Positions 4,503 to 11,811 of a stretch of 11,811 bases of DNA are shown here, one piece after another. Source of the DNA: an uncultured Frankineae bacterium (lineage in GTDB: Bacteria; Actinomycetota; Actinomycetes; Mycobacteriales; SCTD01); the NCBI GenBank assembly GCA_902805805.1, contig CADCUE010000112.1, positions 1 through 11,811 on the forward strand. Reading direction: 5' to 3'. Both the position numbers and the translations under genes were made by a program. Under the pieces are notes generated by a model that saw nothing but the letters and a program-made list of their open reading frames with translations, was not told where the DNA came from and searched no databases. Positions within the stretch are counted from its first letter, which is position 1, and each line of letters starts with the position of its first letter.

Positions 4503-6659
4503 GTGGCGGACGAGCCTCGGGTCGTGGCGGTCGTGGGAGCAGGCACGATCGGGTTGTCCTGGGCCACCCTGTTCGCCGCTCACGGCCTCGAGGTCCGGGT
4601 GCAGGACCCCCGCCCCGATCTGGAGCAGGCTGTCGGCGCCGCGGTGCGGCAGCTCGCCGCCACGCTGCCCGGCGGAGCGCAGGACCCCGAGGTGCTGCTG
4701 AGCCGGATCGTGGTCGTGCCGGACCTCGAGCAGGCGGTGGCAGGGGCCGACGTGGTCCAGGAGAACGGCCCGGAGCGCATCGAGCTCAAGCGGGAGCTGT
4801 TCGCCCGGATGGAGAGCGCGGCTCGCCCGGACGCCCTGGTCCTGTCGTCGACCTCCGGGATCATGCCGTCGGACATGGCCCGCGACATGGCCCATCCCGA
4901 GCGGCTGCTCGTCGGGCACCCGTTCAACCCGCCGCACGTCGTGCCGCTGGTCGAGGTGGTGCCCGGAGAGCGGACGTCGCCCGAGGCCGTGGCGGCTGCG
5001 GTCGAGTTCTACCGGCGGCTCGGCAAGCAGCCGGTGGTGGTCCGCAAGGAGATGCCCGGCTTCGTCGCCAACCGGCTGCAGTCGGCGCTGTTCCGGGAGT
5101 CGGTGCACCTCGTGCTGTCCGGCGTGGTCAGCCCGGAGGACCTGGACACCATCGTCACGTCGTCCATCGGCACGCGCTGGGCGACCGCCGGGCCCTTCGA
5201 GAGCTTCGACCTCGGCGGCGGTCCCGGCGGACTGCGGCACCTGCTCGAGCACCTCGGGCCGGGGATGGCCCGGCGGTGGAAGGACCTGGGGCAGCCCGAG
5301 CTGACGCCCGAGACGGTGGAGCTGCTGAGCAGCGCGACCGAGCAGCGCTTCGCCGGGCAGGCGTACGAGCAGCGCACCGCAGAGCGCGACCGCAGGCAGC
5401 GCGCGGTCCTCGCGGCCCTCGCCGAGCCGGAGCCCGAGCCCGACCCCGAGCTCCAGCCCGAGGGCGGGGTGACCGCCTCGCCCGCGCTGCCCCGGCTGCT
5501 GGGCGACTTCTACGGCTACGAGCACCTGCTCTCGCAGCCGGACCAGGAGGTGCTGCTGCGGACCCGCGAGTGGCTCGAGCGCGAGGTCCGGCCGATCGCC
5601 AACGACCACTGGGCGCGCTCGGAGTTCCCGCACCACCTCATCCCGCAGATCGCCGAGCTGGGCATCGTCGGGCTGGGCTACCCGCGCGCGGACCGCCCTG
5701 CGGCCAGCCGACTGCTGACCGGCTTCCTGTCCGCGGAGTTCAGCCGGGTCGACACGTCCATGGCCACGTTCCTCGGCGTCCACAGCGGACTGGCGATGGG
5801 CAGCGTCGTGCTGTGCGGCTCGCCGGAGCAGCAGGCGCGCTGGCTGCCGGACATGTTCGCCCTGCGCAAGATCGGCGCCTTCGCCCTGACCGAGCGCGAC
5901 GGCGGGTCCGACGTCGCGGGCGGCATGACGACGACCGCCCGGCGCGACGGCGACGCCTGGGTCCTCAACGGCGCCAAGCGGTGGATCGGCAACGGCACCT
6001 TCGCCGACCTCGTCGTCGTCTGGGCGCGCGACGAGGCCGACGGGCAGGTGAAGGGCTTCGTCGTCGAGAAGGGCACGCCCGGCTTCACGGCCACCAAGAT
6101 GGAGGGCAAGCTGACGCTGCGCACGGTGCAGAACGCCGACATCGTGCTCACCGACTGCCGGGTGCCCGAGGCCGACCGGCTGCAGCGGGCCGACTCGTTC
6201 CGCGACACCTCGCGGGTCCTGCGCCTGACCCGCGGAGGCGTGGCCTGGAACGCCGTCGGCTGCATGATGGGCGCCTACGAGGTCGCCGTGGCGTACGCCG
6301 GAGCGCGCCGCCAGTTCGGCCACCCGATCGGCAGGTTCCAGCTGATCCAGGACCACCTGGTGACCATGCTGGGCGACATCACGTCCTCGCTCGGCATGGC
6401 GGTGCAGGTCGCGCGGCTGCAGGACGCCGACGCGTGCCTCGACGAGCAGGCGGCGCTGGCCAAGCTGGTCTGCACCGTCCGGCTGCGGGAGGCGGTCGCT
6501 CGCGGCCGGGAGCTGTTCGGCGGCAACGGGATGCTGCTGGAGTACGACATCGTCCGCTACTGGAACGACGCGGAGGCGCTGTACTCCTACGAGGGCACGC
6601 GGGAGATCAACACCCTGATCGTCGGACGCGCCATCACCGGACTGCAGGCGTTCGTCTGA
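4503..6659 (+). CDS. 3-hydroxyacyl-CoA dehydrogenase / acyl-CoA dehydrogenase fusion protein
   Basis: One uninterrupted frame of 718 residues joins two whole enzymes. Residues 1 to about 305 are an NAD-dependent 3-hydroxyacyl-CoA dehydrogenase of the lambda-crystallin/L-carnitine dehydrogenase type. It has GAGTIG (12-17) for NAD, the catalytic-His motif HPFNPPHVVPLVEVV (His139), MPGFVANRLQ, and GPFESFDLGGG. A Glu/Pro-rich linker (EPEPEPDPELQPEGG) covers about 306-322. Residues about 326-718 are an FAD-dependent acyl-CoA dehydrogenase near the glutaryl-CoA dehydrogenase branch, with ALTERDGGSD, RRQFGHPIGRFQ, and YEGTREINTLIVGRAITG carrying the predicted base Glu697. The pair could act on the same acyl-CoA series, but no enoyl-CoA hydratase, thiolase or CoA ligase is nearby, so the substrate is unknown. 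A start at 4500 is equally possible. It stands alone and converges on pnkp with a nine-base gap. Confidence 0.92.
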   Translation: MADEPRVVAVVGAGTIGLSWATLFAAHGLEVRVQDPRPDLEQAVGAAVRQLAATLPGGAQDPEVLLSRIVVVPDLEQAVAGADVVQENGPERIELKRELFARMESAARPDALVLSSTSGIMPSDMARDMAHPERLLVGHPFNPPHVVPLVEVVPGERTSPEAVAAAVEFYRRLGKQPVVVRKEMPGFVANRLQSALFRESVHLVLSGVVSPEDLDTIVTSSIGTRWATAGPFESFDLGGGPGGLRHLLEHLGPGMARRWKDLGQPELTPETVELLSSATEQRFAGQAYEQRTAERDRRQRAVLAALAEPEPEPDPELQPEGGVTASPALPRLLGDFYGYEHLLSQPDQEVLLRTREWLEREVRPIANDHWARSEFPHHLIPQIAELGIVGLGYPRADRPAASRLLTGFLSAEFSRVDTSMATFLGVHSGLAMGSVVLCGSPEQQARWLPDMFALRKIGAFALTERDGGSDVAGGMTTTARRDGDAWVLNGAKRWIGNGTFADLVVVWARDEADGQVKGFVVEKGTPGFTATKMEGKLTLRTVQNADIVLTDCRVPEADRLQRADSFRDTSRVLRLTRGGVAWNAVGCMMGAYEVAVAYAGARRQFGHPIGRFQLIQDHLVTMLGDITSSLGMAVQVARLQDADACLDEQAALAKLVCTVRLREAVARGRELFGGNGMLLEYDIVRYWNDAEALYSYEGTREINTLIVGRAITGLQAFV
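5460..5471 (+). promoter_or_regulatory. possible internal translation start at the domain junction
   Basis: GAGG (5460-5463) lies five bases before an in-frame GTG (5469-5471) at residue 323, exactly between linker and acyl-CoA dehydrogenase domain. It could allow a free 396-residue acyl-CoA dehydrogenase to be made besides the fusion, or be the relic of a former separate start. Confidence 0.35.
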
Positions 6660-6677
6660 CGGGTCGACCTACAGACG
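6653..6677. terminator. inverted repeat over the convergent stop codons
   Basis: CGTCTG (6653-6658) and CAGACG (6672-6677) are exact reverse complements around a loop that itself holds the palindrome GGTCGACC (6662-6669). Both stop codons, of the fusion gene (6657-6659) and of pnkp (6669-6671), lie inside. A bidirectional terminator is plausible, though the stem is short and lacks a T-tract. Confidence 0.35.
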
Positions 6678-9209
6678 GGGGTCCACCGGCTCGGACTCGA
6701 GGGCCAGCACGGCGAACACCGGCTCGTGCACGCGCCACAGCGGCTCGCCGCGCGCCAGGCGCTCGAGCGCCTCGATGCCGAGGGCGTACTCGCGGGCGGC
6801 CATCGACCGCTTGTGGCCCAGCCTGCGCGAGCGCAGCCGCTCGAGGTGGGCCGGCTCGGTGTAGTCGGGGCCGTAGATGATCCGCAGGTACTCGCGCCCG
6901 CGGACCTTGACCCCGGGCTGCGCGACGCCGCGGCCGGTCCTGACCAGGTTGGCGAGCGGCTTGACGACCATCCCCTCGCCGCCGGCCGCGGTGAGCTCGG
7001 TCCACCACCGGGTCGCGGTCTCGACCGACTCGGGATCGGTGACGTCCACCGGCAGGCGCCGGGTGGTCCGCACCAGGTCGGGGTCGGCCTCGACGAGCCG
7101 GTCCGCCAGCGCCAGGTGCCACAGGTGGTCGGCGTCGCTCCAGGTGCGGCCCTGGCTGGCGAGCAGCTGGAAGGGCGCGAGCTGCACGCCGTCCAGGCCG
7201 GACGTCGGCCAGACGTGGTGCCGGTAGGCCTCGGTGAAGGCCTGCGCGTTGACGGCACGGGACCGCGTCCGGTCGAGCAGGTCGCGGACGTCCACCCCGC
7301 GGGCGGCGACGGCCTCGAGCGCGGCGACCGCCGGGGGCAGGGCCGCCCGAGCCGCAGCACCCACCGCGGCGTACTGCGCGCGCAGCAGGTCCTCGGCCTT
7401 GGCGGACCAGGGCAGCAGCTCGCAGTCGAGCAGCAGCCAGTCGGTGCTCAGCTCGGCCCAGAGGCCGACCTCGCCGACGGCGGCCCCGAGCCGCTCGAGC
7501 AGCTGCTCGGTCAACGCCTCGGGGAAGAAGCTGCGACCGGTGCGCGTGTAGACGGCACCGCTGCGGCCACCGCCGAAGCGCTCGGCGGCGGCGCCGTCAC
7601 GGCACACCAGCGCGACGGCGCGCGAGCCCATGTGCTTCTCCTCGCACACGACCGCCGGCACCCCCGTGCTGCGGTAGCCGTCGAAGGCCGAGAGCGGGTG
7701 CTCGAGCAGCTCGCCGGACGCTGCGGTCCCGCACGGCGCCATCGTCGGGGGGAGGTAGGGCAGCCAGCTGGGCTCGAGCGCGAAGCGGCTCATGACCTCG
7801 AGCGCTCCGGCGGCGTTCTCCTCCCGGACCGTGACCCGGCCGGCCAGGCGCGTCTGCACGCCCCGCCTGCCGAGCACGTCGGTGAGCGAAAGGTCCCCGG
7901 CGTCCGAGCGCGCCGGTCCGGCCTCCGCCGCGGGAGGGAACGGCTTGCTCGGCTCGTACCAGACCCGTGCCGCCGGGACCTGGACGACCTCCTTCTCGGG
8001 GTAGCGCAGTGCGGTCAGCGCGCCGCCGAAGACGCATCCGGTGTCCAGGCACATCGTCCCGTTGACCCACTCCGGTGTCGGGGTCGGGACGTGCCCGTAC
8101 AGCACCATGGCCCGACCTCGGTAGTCGTCGGCCCAGGGGAGCCGCACCGGCAGCCCGAACTCGTCGGTCTCCCCGGTGGTGTCCCCGTAGAGGGCGAAGC
8201 TGCGCACCCGCCCGGACGCCCGGCCGTGGTAGGCCTGCTTGAGCCCGGCGTGGGCGACGACGAGCCGGCCGTCGTCGAGCACCAGGTGGGAGACGAGGCC
8301 GTCGCAGAACCGCTCGACCTGCTGCCGGAACTCCTCCGTCTCGCCGGAGAGCTGCTCCAGCGTCTCGGCCAGGCCGTGGCTGACCTGCACCGCCCGCCCG
8401 CGCAGCGCCCGGACCAGCTTGTTCTCGTGGTTGCCCGGCACGCACAGCGCGTGGCCGGCGGCGACCATGCCCATGACGAGGCGCAGGACGCCGGGGGAGT
8501 CGGGGCCCCGGTCGACGAGGTCGCCGACGAACACGGCCTTGCGGCCGGGGTGGGCGGCGTCGACGGCCCGGCCGAGGTCGTCGCGCACCAGCTCGTAGCC
8601 GAGGGTGGTCAGCAGCTGCTCGAGCTCGGCGCGGCAGCCGTGGACGTCGCCGACGACGTCGAACGGCCCGTGCTCGAAGCGGTGGTCGTTGAGCAGCTGC
8701 TCGCGGACGACCACCGCCTCGGCGACTTCCTGCTCCGAGCGCAGGACGTGGACCTTGCGGAACCCCTCCTTGCCGAGGTGCTTGAGCGAGCGGCGCAGCG
8801 CGTCGCGCTGGCGCTTGACGACGGACGCGCCGAACGTGCGGTCGGCCCGCGTGGCGTTGCGCTCGAGGCAGACGCGCTCCGGCAGGTCGAGCACGATCGC
8901 GACCGGCAGCACGTCGTGCGCCCGGGCGAGGGCGACGAGCTGCCGGCGCGCCTCGGGCTGGACGTTGGTCGCGTCGACGACCGTCAGCCGCCCGGCGTCC
9001 AGCCGCTTGCCGGCGATGTGGTGCAGCACGTCGAAGGCGGCCGCGCTGGCGGACTGGTCGTTCTCGTCGTCGGACACCAGACCGCGGCAGAAGTCGCTGG
9101 AGAGCACCTCGAAGCGGCCGAAGTGCGCGGCGCCGAAGGTGGACTTGCCGGAGCCGCTCGCCCCGACGAGGACCACCAGCGACAGCTCCGGAACGGCGTA
9201 CGTGGTCAT
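6669..9209 (-). CDS. pnkp: bacterial polynucleotide kinase-phosphatase with ligase domain (Pnkp), RNA repair
   Basis: The 846-residue protein has the three-module order of Clostridium thermocellum Pnkp and nearly its length. The kinase comes first: P-loop GASGSGKST (16-24), then SSDFCRGLVSDDEND (Asp39, Arg42) and the lid arginines Arg117 and Arg124. A binuclear metallophosphatase follows, with GDVHG (Asp188, His190), GDLVDRGPDS (229-238) and GNHE (259-262). The C-terminal third is a ligase-type adenylyltransferase: Lys525 in EEKHMGSRA is the predicted AMP-bearing lysine, and EGMVVKP and KVRGREYLRIIYGPDY match later nucleotidyltransferase motifs. It phosphorylates 5'-OH ends, removes 2',3'-cyclic or 3' phosphates and, in known systems, needs Hen1 to seal RNA cut by ribotoxins. 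ATG 9209 has GGGAGA (9215-9220) six bases before it. It follows hen1 by 13 bases, so they form one operon. No domain looks damaged. Confidence 0.97.
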   Translation of the reverse strand: MTTYAVPELSLVVLVGASGSGKSTFGAAHFGRFEVLSSDFCRGLVSDDENDQSASAAAFDVLHHIAGKRLDAGRLTVVDATNVQPEARRQLVALARAHDVLPVAIVLDLPERVCLERNATRADRTFGASVVKRQRDALRRSLKHLGKEGFRKVHVLRSEQEVAEAVVVREQLLNDHRFEHGPFDVVGDVHGCRAELEQLLTTLGYELVRDDLGRAVDAAHPGRKAVFVGDLVDRGPDSPGVLRLVMGMVAAGHALCVPGNHENKLVRALRGRAVQVSHGLAETLEQLSGETEEFRQQVERFCDGLVSHLVLDDGRLVVAHAGLKQAYHGRASGRVRSFALYGDTTGETDEFGLPVRLPWADDYRGRAMVLYGHVPTPTPEWVNGTMCLDTGCVFGGALTALRYPEKEVVQVPAARVWYEPSKPFPPAAEAGPARSDAGDLSLTDVLGRRGVQTRLAGRVTVREENAAGALEVMSRFALEPSWLPYLPPTMAPCGTAASGELLEHPLSAFDGYRSTGVPAVVCEEKHMGSRAVALVCRDGAAAERFGGGRSGAVYTRTGRSFFPEALTEQLLERLGAAVGEVGLWAELSTDWLLLDCELLPWSAKAEDLLRAQYAAVGAAARAALPPAVAALEAVAARGVDVRDLLDRTRSRAVNAQAFTEAYRHHVWPTSGLDGVQLAPFQLLASQGRTWSDADHLWHLALADRLVEADPDLVRTTRRLPVDVTDPESVETATRWWTELTAAGGEGMVVKPLANLVRTGRGVAQPGVKVRGREYLRIIYGPDYTEPAHLERLRSRRLGHKRSMAAREYALGIEALERLARGEPLWRVHEPVFAVLALESEPVDPRL

Positions 9210-9222
9210 GCGCGTCTCCCGC

Positions 9223-10626
9223 TCATGTCGTCGACCGGCGGAAGGCGGCCAGCTGCGTCGGCGGGCCGACCTCGGGGTCGTCCTCGCCGACCGGCAGGTA
9301 GCGCACGCTGTAGCCGGCGGCGGCGGCCACCCTGTCGGCCCAGGACCGGAACTGCGCCCGGGTCCACTCGAACCGGTGGTCCCGGTGCCGCAGACCGCCC
9401 GCGGTCAGCGACGGGTAGCGGACGTTGTGCTCGACGTTGGGCGTCGTGACCACCACGCAGGTCGGCCGGGCGTGCGAGAACACCGACCGCTCGAGCGCAG
9501 GCAGGCGCGGCGGGTCGACGTGCTCGACGACCTCCATGAGGACCACGGCGTCGTGACCGGCCAGCCGGTCGTCCCGGTAGGTCAGCGACGACTGCAGCAG
9601 CTGCAGTCGGGCGCGCTGGCTGTCGGGCATCCGGTCGAGCCGCAGCCGCCGCTCGGCGAGCTCGAGGGCGCGGGAGGAGACGTCCACGCCGAGGACCCGG
9701 GTGAAGGCCGGGTCCCGGACCAGCTCCTGCAGCAGCGCGCCCTCGCCGCAGCCCAGGTCGACGACGCGAGCGGCGCCCTCGGCCCGCAGCACGGCGAGCA
9801 CGGCCTGCACGCGCAGCCGGGCCAGCGGCGTGGGCCTGTCCTCCGGCTCCTCCGGGACGGCGTTGTCGAGGACCTCGGGTTCGGCGTCGTCCACCTCGGC
9901 CAGCCGGCCGACCGCGCTGAGCACCAGCTCGCGGCGGTGACGGAGGTAGCGGCGGGTGATGAGGTCGCGCTCGGGATGCGCCGGCAGCCAGTCCGCGCCC
10001 GCGCGCAGCAGCTTGTCCACCTCGTCACGGCTGACCCAGTAGTGCTTGCTGTCGTCGAGGACCGGCAGCAGGACGTACAGCTGCGTCAGCGCGTCGGCCA
10101 GTCGCAGGTGGCCGCGCAGCCGGGTGTCGACGTAGCGGCTGTCGCCCCAGGCGGGGACGTGCGGGTCCAGCGGCAGCGGTGTGGCCTCCACCTGCCACCC
10201 CAGCGGCGCGAACAGGGTCTCGACCAGGCCGGGGCCTCCCCGGCTCGGCAGCGACGGGAGGTGGATCTCGAGCGGCAGGGGCTGCTCGGCCAGCTCCGGT
10301 CGGGCGTCGCAGCGCCCCGCGAGGGCGGTGCGGAACACCTTGCCCAGCGCGACGGCGAGCATCGACGAGGCGGCGTACGGCCGGTCGTTGACGTACTGGC
10401 CCAGCGAGAAGCCGTCCGAGCCCTGCGAGCTCCTCCCGCGGACGAGGGCCACCGGGTCGACCTCCAGCACGAGGGCCACGGTGGCGCGCTCCGCGGTGGC
10501 CTCGGGCCACACGACGTGCACGGCGCCGACGGCCACCTCGAACGACTGGGCCCGGTCGGGGTGCTTGTGCAGCAGGAAGCCCAGATCGGTGGCCGGAGCC
10601 AGCGTGGTGGACAGGGTGACGAGCAT
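9223..10626 (-). CDS. hen1: 3'-terminal RNA ribose 2'-O-methyltransferase Hen1
   Basis: The 467-residue protein matches full-length bacterial Hen1. The N-terminal half (about 1-240) is the Hen1-specific, ligase-activating region, starting with the typical TTLAPATDLGFLLHKHPDR. The C-terminal half (about 260-467) is a SAM-dependent methyltransferase with DLGCGEG (290-296). The Mn-binding set is recognisable as Glu365, Glu368 and His369 in EVVEHV, and His417 in HRDHRFEW, close to the C. thermocellum numbering. It methylates the 2'-OH of the 3'-terminal nucleotide of cut RNA before sealing, so the repaired RNA cannot be cut again at that site. ATG 10626 fits the family N-terminus, though its Shine-Dalgarno site is weak. 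It lies 66 bases after the VWA gene with a hairpin between, and 13 bases before pnkp, its functional partner. Confidence 0.97.
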   Translation of the reverse strand: MLVTLSTTLAPATDLGFLLHKHPDRAQSFEVAVGAVHVVWPEATAERATVALVLEVDPVALVRGRSSQGSDGFSLGQYVNDRPYAASSMLAVALGKVFRTALAGRCDARPELAEQPLPLEIHLPSLPSRGGPGLVETLFAPLGWQVEATPLPLDPHVPAWGDSRYVDTRLRGHLRLADALTQLYVLLPVLDDSKHYWVSRDEVDKLLRAGADWLPAHPERDLITRRYLRHRRELVLSAVGRLAEVDDAEPEVLDNAVPEEPEDRPTPLARLRVQAVLAVLRAEGAARVVDLGCGEGALLQELVRDPAFTRVLGVDVSSRALELAERRLRLDRMPDSQRARLQLLQSSLTYRDDRLAGHDAVVLMEVVEHVDPPRLPALERSVFSHARPTCVVVTTPNVEHNVRYPSLTAGGLRHRDHRFEWTRAQFRSWADRVAAAAGYSVRYLPVGEDDPEVGPPTQLAAFRRSTT

Positions 10627-10666
10627 CCGCGCAGTCTGCCCGGCCCGCGCCGTCCAGTCCGCCGAG

Positions 10667-10688
10667 TTCCGGCCGGCTCACGCCGGGA
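10667..10688 (-). terminator. hairpin after the VWA gene
   Basis: TTCCGGC (10667-10673) pairs with GCCGGGA (10682-10688), with one wobble, around an eight-base loop. It begins four bases beyond the VWA stop codon (10693-10695) in the direction of transcription and precedes hen1. It may end or reduce transcription from the VWA gene, giving hen1-pnkp its own promoter in the short remaining gap; no clear promoter boxes are visible there. Confidence 0.4.
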
Positions 10689-10692
10689 CCCG

Positions 10693-11655
10693 TCAGACCA
10701 GCCGGGAGGACCAGAGCAGGGAGGGCACGGCGGTGCCGAGGAGCAGGGCCAGGGCGAGACCGGCGAACAGGTCGGCGACGTCCTCGCGCCCCGGCTCCGG
10801 GACCAGGGCCGACCCGATGTCGACGTAGACCTCGCGCAGCTCAGCGGCCGAGAAGGCCGAGTAGGCCCGGCCGCCGGTCGTGCGCGCCACCTCGCGCAGC
10901 GCCGACAGGTCGGCGCCGACCCGCTGCGTCACGCCGTCGACGACGGTCGTCGCGTCCGGGGTCCCGAAGGCGATCGTCGACACCGGCACGCGCGCCGCCG
11001 CCACCGTCCGGGCGGCGTCCTGCAGCGAGGTGCCGACGGTGCTGTCGCCGTCGGCCAGCTGCACGATCCTCGCCGCCGGCTCGTCGTCCGCGGCGGCCGG
11101 GCCCAGCGCCGCCAGCGCCGCGTCCAGGGACAGCAGCAGCCCGTCGCCCGCTGCCGTGCCACCGGTCAGCTCCAGTCCGACGACGGCGTCCGCGACCTGC
11201 TCGTGCGCGGTCGTCGGCGCCGCGACGAGCGTCGCGGTGGCGTCGTAGGCGACCAGCCCCACCTCGACCTGCGCCGGCAGGTCGCGCACGAACGCCTGCG
11301 CGGCGTCCTTGGCCGCGGTGATCCGGTCGGGCGCGACGTCGGTGAGGAGCATCGACGTGCTGGTGTCGATCGCGACCATCACCACGGCGCGTTCCCGGGA
11401 CTGCTCGCCGGCCACGGACGGACCGGCGAACGCCGTCGTCATGGACGCGAGCGCCAGAGCCAGGCAGGTCGCCGCGAGAGGTCGGCGCCAGCGGAGCCGG
11501 TGCGGCGCCACGGACCCCAGCAGCGCTGGTTCGGCGTAGGGCTCGCCGGTGCGGCGCGAGTGCTCGCGCACGAGCAGCACGATCAGCGCCGCACCGGCCA
11601 GCACCACGAGCAGCCAGAACCGGCCCGGGGAGGCGAACGACAGGTCAGGCAGCAC
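10693..11655 (-). CDS. membrane-anchored VWA-domain protein (Rv1481/BatA-like)
   Basis: The 320-residue protein resembles Mycobacterium tuberculosis Rv1481 in length and layout. There are two N-terminal membrane segments (about 13-29 and 59-77), a von Willebrand A domain (about 88-290), and a C-terminal membrane segment (about 296-315). The metal-ion-dependent adhesion site is complete: DTSTS (Asp97, Ser99, Ser101), Thr167 in ELTGGTAAGDG and Asp202 in QLADGDS. In the known family such proteins work with a MoxR AAA+ ATPase and a DUF58 protein in envelope or protein-complex maturation. Neither is in the window; the next gene upstream is a CAP-domain protein 48 bases away, so the usual partners are missing at least on this side. 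GTG 11655 is chosen because GGGAG (11661-11665) lies five bases before it and the N-terminus then matches the family. A GTG at 11691 has no such site. Confidence 0.92.
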   Translation of the reverse strand: MLPDLSFASPGRFWLLVVLAGAALIVLLVREHSRRTGEPYAEPALLGSVAPHRLRWRRPLAATCLALALASMTTAFAGPSVAGEQSRERAVVMVAIDTSTSMLLTDVAPDRITAAKDAAQAFVRDLPAQVEVGLVAYDATATLVAAPTTAHEQVADAVVGLELTGGTAAGDGLLLSLDAALAALGPAAADDEPAARIVQLADGDSTVGTSLQDAARTVAAARVPVSTIAFGTPDATTVVDGVTQRVGADLSALREVARTTGGRAYSAFSAAELREVYVDIGSALVPEPGREDVADLFAGLALALLLGTAVPSLLWSSRLV

Positions 11656-11660
11656 GGCGG

Positions 11661-11665
11661 CTCCC
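11661..11665 (-). promoter_or_regulatory. ribosome binding site of the VWA protein
   Basis: GGGAG on the minus strand, five bases before GTG 11655. It supports this start over the in-frame GTG at 11691. Confidence 0.5.
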
Positions 11666-11703
11666 TGCTGAGCTCCGGGGACGACCGACACGCTGCCAGG
11701 CGG

Positions 11704-11811
11704 TCAGCCCAGCCGCAGGAAGTTCTGCGTCCCGTAGACCCGGCCCGCGGCGGTCGTCGCCGCGCCGACCCCCACATGGGTGTAGCGGGTGCTCAGGATG
11801 TTGGCCCGGTG
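11704..11811 (-). CDS. CAP/SCP-domain protein, C-terminal end (partial)
   Basis: The last 35 codons and a TGA (11704-11706) of a minus-strand gene run off the right edge. The visible part begins HRANILSTRYTHVGVGAA and ends GRVYGTQNFLRLG. This is the C-terminal signature of CAP (SCP/PR-1) domains: HRANIL carries a conserved His, then the GVG strand and the (V/T)Q-F end. Bacterial CAP proteins are usually secreted or surface-bound and of uncertain role; the N-terminus that would show a signal peptide is outside the window. It lies 48 bases before the VWA gene on the same strand, so the two may be co-transcribed. The fragment has no start codon in the window. Confidence 0.85.
   Translation of the reverse strand, partial: HRANILSTRYTHVGVGAATTAAGRVYGTQNFLRLG

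Noticed and set aside
4443..6356. A long minus-strand open frame opposite the fusion enzyme
   Set aside because: The plus strand encodes two motif-complete enzymes; the antisense product is biased and featureless.
4503..6659. Two separate adjacent genes instead of a fusion
   Set aside because: No stop codon exists in frame between the domains, and the junction reads as a typical flexible Glu/Pro linker. An assembly error cannot be fully excluded without reads.
6726..9449. A plus-strand open frame of about 900 codons opposite pnkp
   Set aside because: The opposite strand carries every kinase, phosphatase and ligase motif of Pnkp. The antisense product shows no recognisable domain.

Overview
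The window is very GC-rich, with genes that use almost only G or C in the third codon position, many GTG starts and Shine-Dalgarno sites of the GGAGG type. Together with an Rv1481-like VWA protein and a Pnkp/Hen1 pair, this points to the chromosome of a high-GC actinobacterium. The exact genus cannot be read from the sequence. I see no tRNA or rRNA, no insertion sequence, no CRISPR array and no phage gene. Most of the very long open frames antisense to real genes are composition artefacts.

Layout. Bases 1-399 hold a strong two-tier hairpin (52-88), a doubtful small minus-strand gene (102-269) and the leader of the first firm gene. At 400-2238 (+) lies a flavin-dependent monooxygenase with an NTF2/SnoaL-like N-terminal domain. 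It converges on a minus-strand group (4339 down to 2268): a small membrane protein not expected from simple gene calling, a PAS-GAF-GGDEF diguanylate cyclase with an intact inhibitory I-site, and a type II 3-dehydroquinate dehydratase (aroQ). A divergent intergenic region with a perfect 10-bp inverted repeat separates this group from a plus-strand gene (4503-6659). That gene encodes a 3-hydroxyacyl-CoA dehydrogenase fused in frame to an acyl-CoA dehydrogenase.

The right half is all minus strand. From right to left it holds the C-terminal end of a CAP/SCP-domain protein (cut by the window edge), a membrane-anchored VWA-domain protein of the Rv1481 type, a hairpin, then hen1 and pnkp. The last two form the bacterial RNA repair cassette: Pnkp heals the ends (5' kinase, 3' phosphatase) and carries the ligase domain, while Hen1 2'-O-methylates the 3' end so that the repaired RNA resists re-cleavage at the same site. 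All catalytic motifs I can check are present in both.

The cassette is a known system. The least ordinary items are the 3-hydroxyacyl-CoA dehydrogenase/acyl-CoA dehydrogenase fusion, with an internal GTG and Shine-Dalgarno site at the domain junction, the inverted repeat upstream of it, and the small membrane protein preceding the diguanylate cyclase. I find no convincing sign of a wholly undescribed multi-gene system.
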